Origin: Helicobacteraceae bacterium
GTDB lineage: Bacteria; Campylobacterota; Campylobacteria; Campylobacterales; SZUA-545
Reading direction: 5' to 3'
Assembly (NCBI GenBank): GCA_031275395.1
Contig: JAISOU010000014.1
Location: 1-14,448, forward strand
Length of the DNA: 14,448 nucleotides
A program made the position numbers and the translations under genes. Positions 1-7,551 of this stretch are shown here, piece by piece; position 1 is the first letter of the stretch; every line of letters begins with the position of its first letter. The notes under the pieces are model-generated. The model made no database searches. It was not told the DNA's origin and saw only the letters and a program-made list of their open reading frames with translations.

Positions 1-2
1 AG

Positions 3-197
3 AGCGGAGCGGCTATACTACCAATGCGTTACGAGGCAAGCCGATTTTGGCGCTTAAAAAGCTGGGATCGGTTTATCATTCCAAAGCCGTTTGGCGTCAT
101 TACCTTTACCGCCAACAAGCTAATAGAGGTGAAAGGAGAGCCGACCGATGTCGCAAGAGAACGAATCAAAGCGGCGCTGGAGCGTTTGGAAACTTAA
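3..197 (+). CDS. DUF374 lysophospholipid acyltransferase-like protein, C-terminal end only
   Basis: The open frame enters from before the window and stops with TAA at 195-197, so about 64 C-terminal residues are visible. It contains LPMRYEASRFWRLKSWDRF followed by IIPKPFG. The SWD-x-F-x-x-P-x-PF block is characteristic of the DUF374 family, a lysophospholipid or lipid A acyltransferase-like family of inner-membrane enzymes. The catalytic HX4D part lies upstream and cannot be seen, so the activity is inferred from family only. The next gene starts 50 bases before this stop, which suggests one transcript and translational coupling. A longer frame starting at 47 on the same strand overlaps this one and looks like a shadow, because it has no recognisable motif. 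Confidence 0.8.
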   Translation, partial: SGAAILPMRYEASRFWRLKSWDRFIIPKPFGVITFTANKLIEVKGEPTDVARERIKAALERLET

Positions 198-657
198 TTT
201 ATACGCGATCGGCGCGGCGTGTTTTGTCGCGCTTTGCCTGTTTTGCTACTACGTTTTTAGCCCCTCTCACGGAGCGGCGCGGGAGGCGAGAGCGCTTTAC
301 AATCAGGGCAAGTTTGACGAGGCGCTGACAAAAGCCCAAGCGATCTATCTGGACAATCCGTACAACGTGCTTGCCTATTCGGTGGTCGAGCAGTCTAAAA
401 AAGCCGTTCGCTGGCGGAGGTTTATCAGCGACTGCGAAGGCTATTCGCGGCGCATTCGTCTGATCGAGGCGCAAAAAGAGATCGATCCGGCCGATATGAT
501 TCTGACGAAAATGATGCTAGAAACGGCGTTTCACGATTACGAAAGGCTTGGCGAAGCAAGCGTAATGTGGGATCAAAATCTTGTCAAGGAAGCAGATGAG
601 TATTACCGAGAGTTCGCGATCATTTACAAACGGTTCTTTAACGGCGCTGATCGATAA
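148..657 (+). CDS. Conserved-type hypothetical membrane protein with TPR-like periplasmic part
   Basis: This is a 169-residue protein. The ATG is preceded by AAAGGAG at 132-138, a good ribosome site, although the start lies 50 bases inside the acyltransferase gene. Residues 1-13 are polar and basic, residues about 14-39 form one hydrophobic segment, and the rest is predicted to be outside the cytoplasm. The region ALYNQGKFDEALTKAQAIY resembles one tetratricopeptide repeat, and the remainder is helical and charged. I do not recognise a named family. A TPR-like one-helix protein between a DUF374 enzyme and a recombinase suggests a scaffold or envelope role, but nothing visible gives a substrate. 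Its 3' end overlaps the recombinase by 62 bases. Confidence 0.75.
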   Translation: MSQENESKRRWSVWKLNLYAIGAACFVALCLFCYYVFSPSHGAAREARALYNQGKFDEALTKAQAIYLDNPYNVLAYSVVEQSKKAVRWRRFISDCEGYSRRIRLIEAQKEIDPADMILTKMMLETAFHDYERLGEASVMWDQNLVKEADEYYREFAIIYKRFFNGADR

Positions 658-1459
658 GTTTTTGGACTATCTGCAAAAAAATCGCGGGCGCGGCGCTTTG
701 ACGATCAAGGTTTATAAAGCGGCGTTAAAAGCGGCGTTAAAGGTTGCGATTGTCGATGAAAAATTAAAGACGATCGACTTTATGCCTTACCGCGAAACGA
801 TCGAAAATCAGGCGCCAAAGACGATCGCCAAAAACCTAAGCGCGATCAGATCGTTTTTAAGCTACCTTGAAGCGATGGGTTGGCGTTTTCACGCCTACGC
901 GCTCGAATCCGTGAAAGTCCCAAAAAGCCTTCCGAAACCCGCCGCGCATAAGCAGATTGTGGAGGCGCTGGACGCGGCTAGCGGCGAAAACGCGATTTTA
1001 ATCGAGCTACTCTACGGGCTAGGTTTAAGGATCTCCGAAGCGGCGAGCTTGCGCGTGGAAAATATCGGCGCGAACTTCTTGCGCGTTAAGGGCAAAGGAA
1101 ACAAAACCCGCGAGATTCCGATCTTTGATTCGCTCAAAGATAAAATCGATCGCTACTTGGCGCAAAAAGCGCCCGCCCGCTTTTTTTTCGAGGAAAAAGG
1201 CAAGCCGTTAAGCGATAATCAATTAAGATACAAGGTTGCTAGGTCGTTTAAGGAGATTGGTCTGAAGATCGCGCCGCATCAATTACGCCACTCTTTCGCA
1301 ACCGAAATGCTAAACGGGGGAGCTAGGATCGCCGACGTGAGCGAGATTTTGGGACATTCGCAGCTTGCGACAACCGAAATATATACAAAACTTTCGACCT
1401 CCATGAAGTTAAAAAGCTATATCGCGGCTCACCCGCTTTGCAAGGAAACCGGACGGTGA
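596..1459 (+). CDS. Tyrosine recombinase of the Xer type (XerH/XerD-like)
   Basis: This 287-residue tyrosine recombinase has an N-terminal SAM-like core-binding domain (about 12-105) and a catalytic domain (about 115-280). All expected catalytic residues are present: R145 in GLGLRISEAASL, K167 in VKGKGNK, H228 and R231 in HQLRHSFATEM, H254 in LGHSQLATTEIYTKL, and nucleophile Y263. I prefer ATG 596 because AAGGAAG at 586-592 sits just upstream; a TTG at 581 is also possible. Its role is probably resolution of chromosome dimers at a dif-type site. Campylobacterota use one recombinase (XerH) for this, but XerH is usually 350-360 residues, so this shorter protein may be a XerD-like variant or an integrase. 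It stands inside a housekeeping operon, not beside phage genes. Confidence 0.85.
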   Translation: MSITESSRSFTNGSLTALIDKFLDYLQKNRGRGALTIKVYKAALKAALKVAIVDEKLKTIDFMPYRETIENQAPKTIAKNLSAIRSFLSYLEAMGWRFHAYALESVKVPKSLPKPAAHKQIVEALDAASGENAILIELLYGLGLRISEAASLRVENIGANFLRVKGKGNKTREIPIFDSLKDKIDRYLAQKAPARFFFEEKGKPLSDNQLRYKVARSFKEIGLKIAPHQLRHSFATEMLNGGARIADVSEILGHSQLATTEIYTKLSTSMKLKSYIAAHPLCKETGR

Positions 1460-2532
1460 AGGGCGGAATCTTTCAGGCGGCGTTATATCCTCTTTTGCGG
1501 ATCGCTTTTGCGGGCGTAAGTTTAAATGGAAAAAAGGCGAATTTAACGATTCGCGTATATCAAAATAAACGGCTGATCAAAGAGGAAAAACGCGAATTTG
1601 AAGCGCCAAACGGCGTTCCAAGCGCTATGATGTTCGAATATCTGCAAAAGCTGGAAAAACGCAACGCTTGCCTCTATATCGCTACGATTTTAGCAAGTAT
1701 CAATCAGGGCGCGCTTCCAAGTTGCGATTCGGATTTTTTTCATAAAATGCGTATAGATACCGATAACATTTTAACCGTAAATATCGATAATAGATGGTCG
1801 ATCTACGCAAGCGTTTTCGACGTAGAAGAGATACAAAAAAAATATATATCTATCGACGGGATCGACTATATTTTTCCCACCGAAGCGCTGATCGATTTTG
1901 CAAGGCGGCGTATGCATATTTCGATCGATAGGCGCGGCGCGTTCGCTTTTTTACTTTACGGCAAAGCAAGCGCTACGCTGGCGATCTACCAAGACGATCT
2001 GCTCGTTTATAGTTCGCATATTATTTTTGACGACGACGATAGCGCCGAAACGCGCTCTCAAAACGACATATCCGATATTTTTGACGACGCTTTAGCTTCG
2101 GACGCGATCGGCGACGAAGCCGCGCAAGCCGACGCAATCAGCGACGATTTTAATACGATCGAGGATTTGGACGCGTATATGGATTCTATGACTTCGAGCG
2201 ATTCGTCCGATCTAAATAACGCGATCCTGCCCCAGATCGACGAAAACCCGCTAAGCGCGCCGGAATTGGATTTTAACGAGGATATTCAGCAGTCGAATAT
2301 CCGACGGGATATGCTACTGTTTAATTTTCTAAAAAACTCGTTTAACGTCTTTTATAAAAACGAAAACTACGACAGCGATTTTATAAATCATACCGCGATC
2401 TTGGAGGCGAGCGAAGGCGCAAAAAGCGCGGCGGAGTTTCTAAGAAAAGAGCTATGTATAGACGCGACGATCTATCCGATCGACGTCGGCGCTACAATAT
2501 GCGATATGGCTTACGAAGAGGCTAAATCGTGA
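1456..2532 (+). CDS. PilM-like pilus/competence assembly protein with acidic insert
   Basis: The GTG start overlaps the recombinase stop (GTGA), with AAGGAA at 1442-1447. The product has 358 residues and no signal peptide or membrane helix, so it is cytoplasmic. It is followed directly by PilN-like and PilO-like genes, which is the PilM position in type IV pilus, competence and type II secretion platforms. Residues 155-190 read like the PilM actin-fold strand pair (YGKASATLAIYQDDLLVYS), but the usual glycine-rich nucleotide motif is degenerate. Residues 191-280 are a strongly acidic, serine- and asparagine-rich, probably disordered linker. Residues 281-358 resume a folded-looking C-terminal half. 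The assignment rests mainly on context and weak similarity. GspL-like is an alternative. Confidence 0.6.
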   Translation: MKGGIFQAALYPLLRIAFAGVSLNGKKANLTIRVYQNKRLIKEEKREFEAPNGVPSAMMFEYLQKLEKRNACLYIATILASINQGALPSCDSDFFHKMRIDTDNILTVNIDNRWSIYASVFDVEEIQKKYISIDGIDYIFPTEALIDFARRRMHISIDRRGAFAFLLYGKASATLAIYQDDLLVYSSHIIFDDDDSAETRSQNDISDIFDDALASDAIGDEAAQADAISDDFNTIEDLDAYMDSMTSSDSSDLNNAILPQIDENPLSAPELDFNEDIQQSNIRRDMLLFNFLKNSFNVFYKNENYDSDFINHTAILEASEGAKSAAEFLRKELCIDATIYPIDVGATICDMAYEEAKS

Positions 2533-3056
2533 AATATTCGTTGATCGCGGCGCGGCAAAAACAGTTATTAGATAGCGATACCAAGCTATGGGTCGCCTTT
2601 TTCTTATTGATTATTCTCCTATTCGGCGCGATTAAAATTGCGCTGATTCTTTTGATCGCCACGCAAGAGGTCGGAATAGCGTCTTTGCGCAACGCGCGTA
2701 TTCAATACGAAGCGCAGATCGAAGAGGTAGAAAGAAAGGCGCAATTAACCGTTCAAGACATAGAGATCGCCCCAAGAGCGATCGCTAAAAACAAGGTGAT
2801 CAAAGACAGCTTAACCAATCTTTTGAATCTCGTTCCAGATCAGATATATATTACCGAGCTAGAGGCTTCCGCCTCGACCTTAAAAATTAAAGGCTATACG
2901 CCGAGCAAAGAGGTTTATAACTATCTTCTAAAACCGCCGCTCGAATCGATCTTTGCCAAAACCGCTATCTCTTTTATACCGACGGGTAAAGGCGGCTTTG
3001 CCTTCGATAGTTTAAGCGTTATGGACGAACAGGAAAGATTATTTTATGATAAATAG
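2529..3056 (+). CDS. PilN-like inner-membrane pilus/competence platform protein
   Basis: The GTG start overlaps the previous stop by four bases and is preceded by GAAGAGG at 2515-2521. The 175-residue product has a short cytoplasmic head, one transmembrane helix at about residues 21-45, a coiled-coil stalk (about 50-90), and a periplasmic domain. In that domain LNLVPDQIYITELEAS and LKIKGYTPS follow the PilN/GspL pattern of helix, strand and GYA/GYT-type turn. The PilN family binds PilM through the cytoplasmic head and pairs with PilO in the periplasm. The order with the neighbouring genes supports this. No PilP, PilQ or ATPase gene follows, so the rest of the machine must be elsewhere. Confidence 0.7.
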   Translation: MKYSLIAARQKQLLDSDTKLWVAFFLLIILLFGAIKIALILLIATQEVGIASLRNARIQYEAQIEEVERKAQLTVQDIEIAPRAIAKNKVIKDSLTNLLNLVPDQIYITELEASASTLKIKGYTPSKEVYNYLLKPPLESIFAKTAISFIPTGKGGFAFDSLSVMDEQERLFYDK

Positions 3057-3591
3057 CAAACCGCGCGATATAGATATTACAAAGGCGACGATTTTCATTT
3101 TGGCGATATTTTTTGTTTCTTTGGCGCTGATCTATTTTACTTTTATCCCCGATATGCGCCGATTAAAACTTGCCGTAATGGGCAGAGATCGCGCCGACAT
3201 AACTTTGCGTCAAACGCAAACGGAGCTGGAATTACAACGCTCGAACCTTATCAATATGATCGAAAACCGTAACGAGGATTTGGCGGTTCTTAAAAACGAA
3301 TTTACTATCGAAAGATTTTATCAAGACGCGACGCGTTTTTTTTCAAAATCAGATTTTGCGACAATTAAGATCGATCCCTCGTCTTCAACGCGGCTATCAA
3401 GGGTAACTATCGACGAGTACAACGTTAGCGTCGCGCTAAAAGAACCAACCGATTTTTACGATTTTATCGAGTTTATAAACAACTATAAAAACGCGGTAGA
3501 AATATCGCTTCCGATCTCGGTTAAAGCCGACTCGGATTATCAACTCAATTGGAGCTTTGGCATTAAGGTATATCGATCGACTCGGGAGTGA
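3046..3591 (+). CDS. PilO-like inner-membrane pilus/competence platform protein
   Basis: This gene starts with ATG 11 bases before the end of the PilN-like gene, with AGGAAAG upstream. Its 181 residues are a short basic head, one transmembrane helix (about 14-35), a long coiled coil (about 40-85), and a C-terminal mixed domain in which a V-rich strand is followed by EPTDFYDFIEFINNY, the PilO-type helix. Size, topology and position after a PilN-like gene fit PilO, the partner that forms heterodimers with PilN in the periplasm. Sequence similarity alone is weak, as is usual for PilO. The end of the gene overlaps the end of tilS on the other strand by 29 bases. Confidence 0.65.
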   Translation: MINSKPRDIDITKATIFILAIFFVSLALIYFTFIPDMRRLKLAVMGRDRADITLRQTQTELELQRSNLINMIENRNEDLAVLKNEFTIERFYQDATRFFSKSDFATIKIDPSSSTRLSRVTIDEYNVSVALKEPTDFYDFIEFINNYKNAVEISLPISVKADSDYQLNWSFGIKVYRSTRE

Positions 3592-4540
3592 TCTTTGCGT
3601 TAAAAATATAGGCGCGGATTTTGGCTGGGATTTTTAGTTTTCTGCACTCCTCCCTAAACTTTTTCGGAGTTATCGCTCTTTCAAACGGAGCGATCCAGAT
3701 CGCCTTATCGGTAAAGCAAACCGCAATCTTTCTAGCGGCGATAAAATCTTCGCCTTTTTCAATTTTAGCGCGTTCGTTTTTTGTCGTTAAACGTCCAAGT
3801 TTTTTGATCGCAATATCGACTTGATGAATCGCGTCGATCGCGTTTTGATCGACGAGCGTTAATTTCGCTAAACGTTTTATGAATTCTTTTGTTTCAAAAC
3901 GTTCCCTATCGTTTTGAAGGGCGTTAAAAGTTCGTCTAATTCCTTCTTTATGTTCCGCTAATAGCCGATCGGTAAAATCGGCGCGAAAGCGGTTGCGCAA
4001 AAAGCGGCGATCCGTGTTGCTCTCGTCGTAAAAAGCTACGATTTTGCGATCGTTTAAGTAGCTTTGTAGCTCCTCTTTGCTAGTTTTTAGAAGCGGACGA
4101 ATCAGTTTATAGTTGTCGCGCCGTTCGACATAGCGCGTTCCGTTCAACTCGAAAAAACCCGCGCCTTTGCAAAACTGCATTAAAAACCATTCCGCCCAAT
4201 CGTTTAATTGGTGCGCGGTTAATAGCGCGTCATAGCTATGATCTTTGATGATCTTTTCAAAAAAATCGTATCTTATTTTTCTTGCGTTCGCTTCAAAATT
4301 ATTTTGCTCTATTTTAGCGTCTTTAATAAAAAGTTTTTTATGATATTTTTCGCATAGTTCTTTGGCGTATATCATCTCTTTATCGCTATTTTTTCTTGTA
4401 TGATAATTAACGATCGCGCAATCAAAATCGATCGCGCCATCTATAAGAATATAAAAAAGCGCGGTTGAATCGATTCCAGCCGAAAAAGCTAACAGATTTT
4501 TGCTTTCTTTTAGCTCTTTCAATAGTTCGCTGTTGATCAT
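3563..4540 (-). CDS. tilS: tRNA(Ile)-lysidine synthase
   Basis: TilS makes lysidine at the wobble C34 of tRNA-Ile(CAU) using ATP and lysine in the cytoplasm, so that the tRNA reads AUA as isoleucine. The N-terminal PP-loop is visible as LLAFSAGIDSTALFY, the SAGIDS form common in Campylobacterota, where others have SGGxDS. LLTAHQLNDWAEWFLMQF matches the conserved HxxxDxxE-type helix of the TilS domain, and FLRNRFRADF matches the LRNxxR block. The length, 325 residues, fits the shorter family members. I chose ATG 4540 because AGGA at 4551-4554 stands ten bases upstream; a second ATG at 4549 would add three residues but lies too close to that site. It lies 33 bases (from 4540) after the small gene on the same strand, so they are probably cotranscribed. 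Confidence 0.93.
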   Translation of the reverse strand: MINSELLKELKESKNLLAFSAGIDSTALFYILIDGAIDFDCAIVNYHTRKNSDKEMIYAKELCEKYHKKLFIKDAKIEQNNFEANARKIRYDFFEKIIKDHSYDALLTAHQLNDWAEWFLMQFCKGAGFFELNGTRYVERRDNYKLIRPLLKTSKEELQSYLNDRKIVAFYDESNTDRRFLRNRFRADFTDRLLAEHKEGIRRTFNALQNDRERFETKEFIKRLAKLTLVDQNAIDAIHQVDIAIKKLGRLTTKNERAKIEKGEDFIAARKIAVCFTDKAIWIAPFERAITPKKFREECRKLKIPAKIRAYIFNAKITPESIDIP

Positions 4541-4573
4541 ATTTTCCATATCCTATTCTACCAACTTTTTTTA

Positions 4574-4828
4574 CTAACGTTTGCTAATATCTACAAAGGC
4601 TAGATCGCGTATTCTGGAGTCTTCGATCGGTTTGAACGTTCTTGCCATATACCTGTCGTAATATTTTTTACTCCATTTATTGCGGATCTTGACGCGTTTG
4701 AGCGAGTTTTCTTTGTCGTCAAAACCGATAGAGTTTGCCGCCGCTTGCGCGTCCGTCCGAATACTTGCCGTAAATATCTTAAAATTAGGCGCTTTGTTTT
4801 TAAGCCTAAAAATAACTTTGTCGATCAT
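4574..4828 (-). CDS. Small basic hypothetical protein upstream of tilS
   Basis: An 84-residue frame starting MIDKVIFRLKN. It is rich in K and R, has no signal peptide or membrane helix, and ends RIRDLAFVDISKR. I do not recognise its family. Its codon use (GCG, CGC, ATC GAT) matches the neighbours, which supports real coding. Its own ATG has only a weak GAG upstream. A much better start lies at 4881 (see the 18-codon frame), whose stop overlaps this ATG as ATGA, or which would be continuous with it if the intervening A9 run had ten A's. The intact protein may therefore be about 101 residues. It probably shares a promoter with tilS. Confidence 0.6.
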   Translation of the reverse strand: MIDKVIFRLKNKAPNFKIFTASIRTDAQAAANSIGFDDKENSLKRVKIRNKWSKKYYDRYMARTFKPIEDSRIRDLAFVDISKR

Positions 4829-4881
4829 ATCGATCGCTCTTTTTTTTTGTAAGCCTCGCTATCAAAATCTCCCGCTTTCAT
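4825..4881 (-). CDS. 18-codon leader frame or detached N-terminus of the next small gene
   Basis: The frame reads MKAGDFDSEAYKKKERSI and stops at TGA 4827-4825. It has the best ribosome site in the region, GGGAGG at 4887-4892, five bases from the ATG, and a TATAAT at 4906-4911. The KKK is encoded by nine A's (T9 at 4840-4848 on the plus strand). One extra A would fuse this frame to the downstream 84-residue frame. It is therefore either the true N-terminus separated by an indel or slippage site, or a leader peptide translationally coupled through the ATGA overlap. Confidence 0.5.
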   Translation of the reverse strand: MKAGDFDSEAYKKKERSI

Positions 4882-4905
4882 TTCAACCTCCCAAAACGAT
4901 CGGCA

Positions 4906-4911
4906 ATTATA
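4906..4911 (-). promoter_or_regulatory. -10 box for the small gene and tilS
   Basis: TATAAT on the minus strand, preceded by an A-rich stretch and placed about 25 bases before the ATG at 4881. Campylobacterota promoters often lack a clear -35, and none is seen here. It is divergent from the lolA promoter. Confidence 0.55.
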
Positions 4912-4939
4912 CTTTTGTAGCCTTTATGCAAACTTTGGC

Positions 4940-4945
4940 GATAAT
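4940..4945 (+). promoter_or_regulatory. Probable -10 box of lolA
   Basis: GATAAT stands 23 bases before the lolA start, between the divergent tilS-side promoter and lolA. No convincing -35 is visible. Confidence 0.45.
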
Positions 4946-4968
4946 ACGTCAAAAATTAAGGAGACGGA

Positions 4969-5490
4969 GTGCGGCGCGTTTTGATCGTATTTTGTTTTAT
5001 TGCGAGCGCTTTAAGCGCGGATACGCCGATAGACTTTAAGACGCTAAAGCAGGATTTTGTCCAGCGCGTTACGAACGAGCTAAACCAGACGCTAACCTTT
5101 TCGGGAGTCGTGCGGCTAAAACAGCCCAATTTTGCGCGTTACGACTATGAAAAACCGCTTCAAAAAACGATTGCCGTTAGCGGCGATCGGGTTTTGATGT
5201 TGGAGCCTGAATTGGAACAGGCGACCAAATTTACAAGCGAAATTGCGTTAAATATCATCGATCTGTGGAAACAAAGTCGCGCCGTTGGCGAGGGCAAGCG
5301 CGAGGCGATCGTAAAAAATCAAAAGATTTCGCTAGAACACAAAGGCGCGAACATAACAAGGGTCTATTATACCGACGATCTTGATAATTTTGTCGAGATT
5401 ATTTTGAGCGCGCCAAAGCGAAACGAGCCGATCGACGATAGCTTTTTCGCGCCCGCGATCCCCAAAGGGTGGGATATTATCTCGCAATAG
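4969..5490 (+). CDS. lolA: Outer-membrane lipoprotein carrier protein LolA
   Basis: LolA takes lipoproteins from the LolCDE complex and carries them through the periplasm to the outer membrane. The GTG start has AAGGAG at 4958-4963 five bases upstream. Residues 1-17 form a signal peptide with a likely cut after ALSA. The mature part starts with LKQDFVQRVTNE, then FSGVVRLKQPNFARYDYEKP, the LolA hallmark of a helix followed by the strand set with W/F-RY. It ends with FVEIILSAPKRNEPI and DSFFAPAIPKGWDI, the usual final strand and FxxPxGxDI-like tail. At 173 residues it is as short as other Campylobacterota LolA proteins. A single gene, not followed by RarA. Confidence 0.9.
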   Translation: MRRVLIVFCFIASALSADTPIDFKTLKQDFVQRVTNELNQTLTFSGVVRLKQPNFARYDYEKPLQKTIAVSGDRVLMLEPELEQATKFTSEIALNIIDLWKQSRAVGEGKREAIVKNQKISLEHKGANITRVYYTDDLDNFVEIILSAPKRNEPIDDSFFAPAIPKGWDIISQ

Positions 5491-5540
5491 CCGCGTTCAA
5501 GCGAGCTCATTGGCGTTCTTAGGCGTTTTGAAAGGCTACG

Positions 5541-5569
5541 TTTGGCGCTCTTATAAAGCGAGCGCTAAA
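5541..5569. repeat. Inverted repeat between lolA and htpG
   Basis: TTTGGCGCTC at 5541-5550 pairs with GAGCGCTAAA at 5560-5569 over ten pairs, one of them G-U, with a nine-base loop. No T run follows, so it is at best a weak terminator for lolA. Confidence 0.4.
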
Positions 5570-5609
5570 GCTATCGGCAAACTTTAGTCCATTCTTATCA
5601 AGTTTGCGC

Positions 5610-5615
5610 TATAAT
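5610..5615 (+). promoter_or_regulatory. -10 box of htpG
   Basis: A perfect TATAAT follows TTTGCGC and lies 28 bases before the htpG ATG, with GGGG at 5635-5638 as ribosome site. No clear -35 and no CIRCE or other heat-shock operator is visible upstream. Confidence 0.6.
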
Positions 5616-5643
5616 TTACGAAATTTTTCAAAAAGGGGCAAAA

Positions 5644-7509
5644 ATGTCAAAACATAGTTTTCAGGCGGAGGTCAATCAGTTGCTCGATCTGATGATCCAT
5701 TCGCTCTACTCCAACCGCGAGATTTTCTTGCGCGAACTCATCAGCAACGCAAGCGACGCTTTGGACAAGTTGAAGTTTCTTAACGTCAGCGACGATTGCT
5801 ATAAGCAGATCGCGTTCGATCCGAAGATCCAAATCCGTTTTGATACCAAAGATCGCAAATGGCTAGAGATCGAAGATAACGGGATCGGAATGAACGATCA
5901 GGATTTAGTAGAAAATCTTGGCACGATCGCAAAAAGCGGCACTAAAAACTTTGTTTCGCAGCTAACGGGCGATCGCAAAAAAGATTCAAACTTAATCGGA
6001 CAATTCGGAGTGGGTTTTTATTCGGCGTTTATGGTTAGCGACTCTATAGAGGTTATCGCAAAAAAGGCGGGCGAAGATAAGGCGTGGAAATGGACTAGCG
6101 ACGGCAAAGGCGAATATACGATCGAAGAGTCCAACCGCGAAAGTTTTGGCGCTACGATTCGCCTAAATCTTAAAGAGGACGCTAAAGAGTTTGCCAATCG
6201 CTGGACGCTAGAAAGCGCTATTAAAAAGTATTCTAATCATATTCCATTTCCGATATTTTTGGAATACGAACAAAGCGAATACGACGATCAGGGCAAAGAG
6301 AAAGGTAAGACGAAAAAAAACGATCAAATTGGAAGCGCTACCGCGTTATGGAAACGCCCCAAAAACTCCATAAAACCGGAAGAGTATCAGGAGTTTTATA
6401 AAACGATTAGCCACGATAGCGGCGAAACGATAGCCACAATCCATACGCAAGCCGAAGGCGCGTTGGAATACACGACGCTCTTTTTTATTCCCGCCGCCGC
6501 GCCGTTTGATCTTTACAGAATGGACTATCGATCAGGCGTTAAACTTTACGTTAAGCGCGTCTTTATTACCGACGACGACAAAGAGCTTCTGCCCTCCTAT
6601 TTGCGGTTTGTTCGCGGCGTGATCGACAGCGAAGATCTGCCCTTAAACGTCAGCCGCGAGATTTTGCAGCAAAATAAGATACTCGCAAACATTAAAAACG
6701 CTTCGGTTAAAAAGATATTAAGCGAGATCAAAAAACTTAGCGAAGATAAAGAAAAATACGCGGCGTTTCATAAAGAGTTCGGACGGTGCGTAAAAGAGGG
6801 GCTTTATAGCGACTACGCAAACCGAGAGGAGCTTTTAGAATTGGCGCGTTTCAAAACGACGGCAAGCGAGGGCTTGATGGGTTTCGCGGAGTATAAAGCG
6901 CGAATGAAACCCGATCAAAAGGCGATATATTATATAGCGGGATTAAACGAATCCCTATTAAGAAATTCGCCGCTTTTAGAAAGTTTCAAGGCGCAAAATA
7001 TAGAAGTTCTGATTATGGACGACGAGATCGACGAGTTTGCGATTTCGCAGATTAACGAATATAAAGATCTGCCGCTCAAAGCGATCAACAAATCGGGGGC
7101 TAACGACGATCTGCCCAAAACGCAAAACGACGATATAATCAAAGCGGCGGAACCGATCGCGCAAAAGGTTAAAAAAGCGTTAGGCGAAGAGGTCAAAGAG
7201 GTTAAGATAAGTTCGCGTTTAGCAAGTTCGCCGGCGTGTTTAGTTCTCGACGAAAACGATCCGAGCGTTCAAATGCGGCAGATGTATAAGATGATGGGCG
7301 ATATGCCTTTGCCGGACATTAAGCCGATTTTGGAGCTTAACCCTTCGCACGAGATCGTCCAGAAGATCGGCGCGATCGACGACGAAAACCTTGCTAGCGA
7401 CGTTAGCTTTTTGCTATTTGAACAGGCGCAGCTAGTCGCGGGTATGACCTTAAAAGATCCCGCCGCGTTTGGAGAGCGTCTATCGAGGATTTTAAGCAAA
7501 GCGATATAA
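5644..7509 (+). CDS. htpG: Chaperone HtpG (bacterial Hsp90)
   Basis: HtpG is the ATP-dependent cytosolic Hsp90 dimer that remodels client proteins with DnaK. The protein is full length at 621 residues. The N-terminal GHKL ATPase is complete: FLRELISNASDALDKL (E31 catalytic, N35 magnesium-binding), IEDNGIGM (D78), GTIAKSGTKNF lid region, and GQFGVGFYSAFM at 119-130. The middle domain includes RGVIDSEDLPLNVSREILQQN with the conserved arginine. The C-terminal dimerisation domain ends with a weakly conserved helix pair. It has its own promoter and is followed by a hairpin, so it appears to be a single-gene unit. No EEVD tail, as expected in bacteria. Confidence 0.98.
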   Translation: MSKHSFQAEVNQLLDLMIHSLYSNREIFLRELISNASDALDKLKFLNVSDDCYKQIAFDPKIQIRFDTKDRKWLEIEDNGIGMNDQDLVENLGTIAKSGTKNFVSQLTGDRKKDSNLIGQFGVGFYSAFMVSDSIEVIAKKAGEDKAWKWTSDGKGEYTIEESNRESFGATIRLNLKEDAKEFANRWTLESAIKKYSNHIPFPIFLEYEQSEYDDQGKEKGKTKKNDQIGSATALWKRPKNSIKPEEYQEFYKTISHDSGETIATIHTQAEGALEYTTLFFIPAAAPFDLYRMDYRSGVKLYVKRVFITDDDKELLPSYLRFVRGVIDSEDLPLNVSREILQQNKILANIKNASVKKILSEIKKLSEDKEKYAAFHKEFGRCVKEGLYSDYANREELLELARFKTTASEGLMGFAEYKARMKPDQKAIYYIAGLNESLLRNSPLLESFKAQNIEVLIMDDEIDEFAISQINEYKDLPLKAINKSGANDDLPKTQNDDIIKAAEPIAQKVKKALGEEVKEVKISSRLASSPACLVLDENDPSVQMRQMYKMMGDMPLPDIKPILELNPSHEIVQKIGAIDDENLASDVSFLLFEQAQLVAGMTLKDPAAFGERLSRILSKAI

Positions 7510-7516
7510 CGCTTTA

Positions 7517-7536
7517 CGCCGCCTAAAACGGCGGCG
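7517..7536 (+). terminator. Hairpin after htpG
   Basis: CGCCGCC at 7517-7523 pairs with GGCGGCG at 7530-7536 around a six-base loop, seven bases after the htpG stop. The downstream sequence is only moderately T-rich, so termination is likely but imperfect. Confidence 0.5.
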
Positions 7537-7551
7537 ATCTAGCTTCATATT

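Noticed and set aside
47-328. 93-codon plus-strand frame at the window start
   Set aside because: Shares the strand with the DUF374 end and the membrane protein but in another frame, arginine-rich with no motif; both overlapping genes are better supported.
4680-5039. Plus-strand 119-codon frame across the tilS-lolA interval
   Set aside because: It runs antisense to the small gene and through both divergent promoters and the lolA start; no motif or ribosome site.
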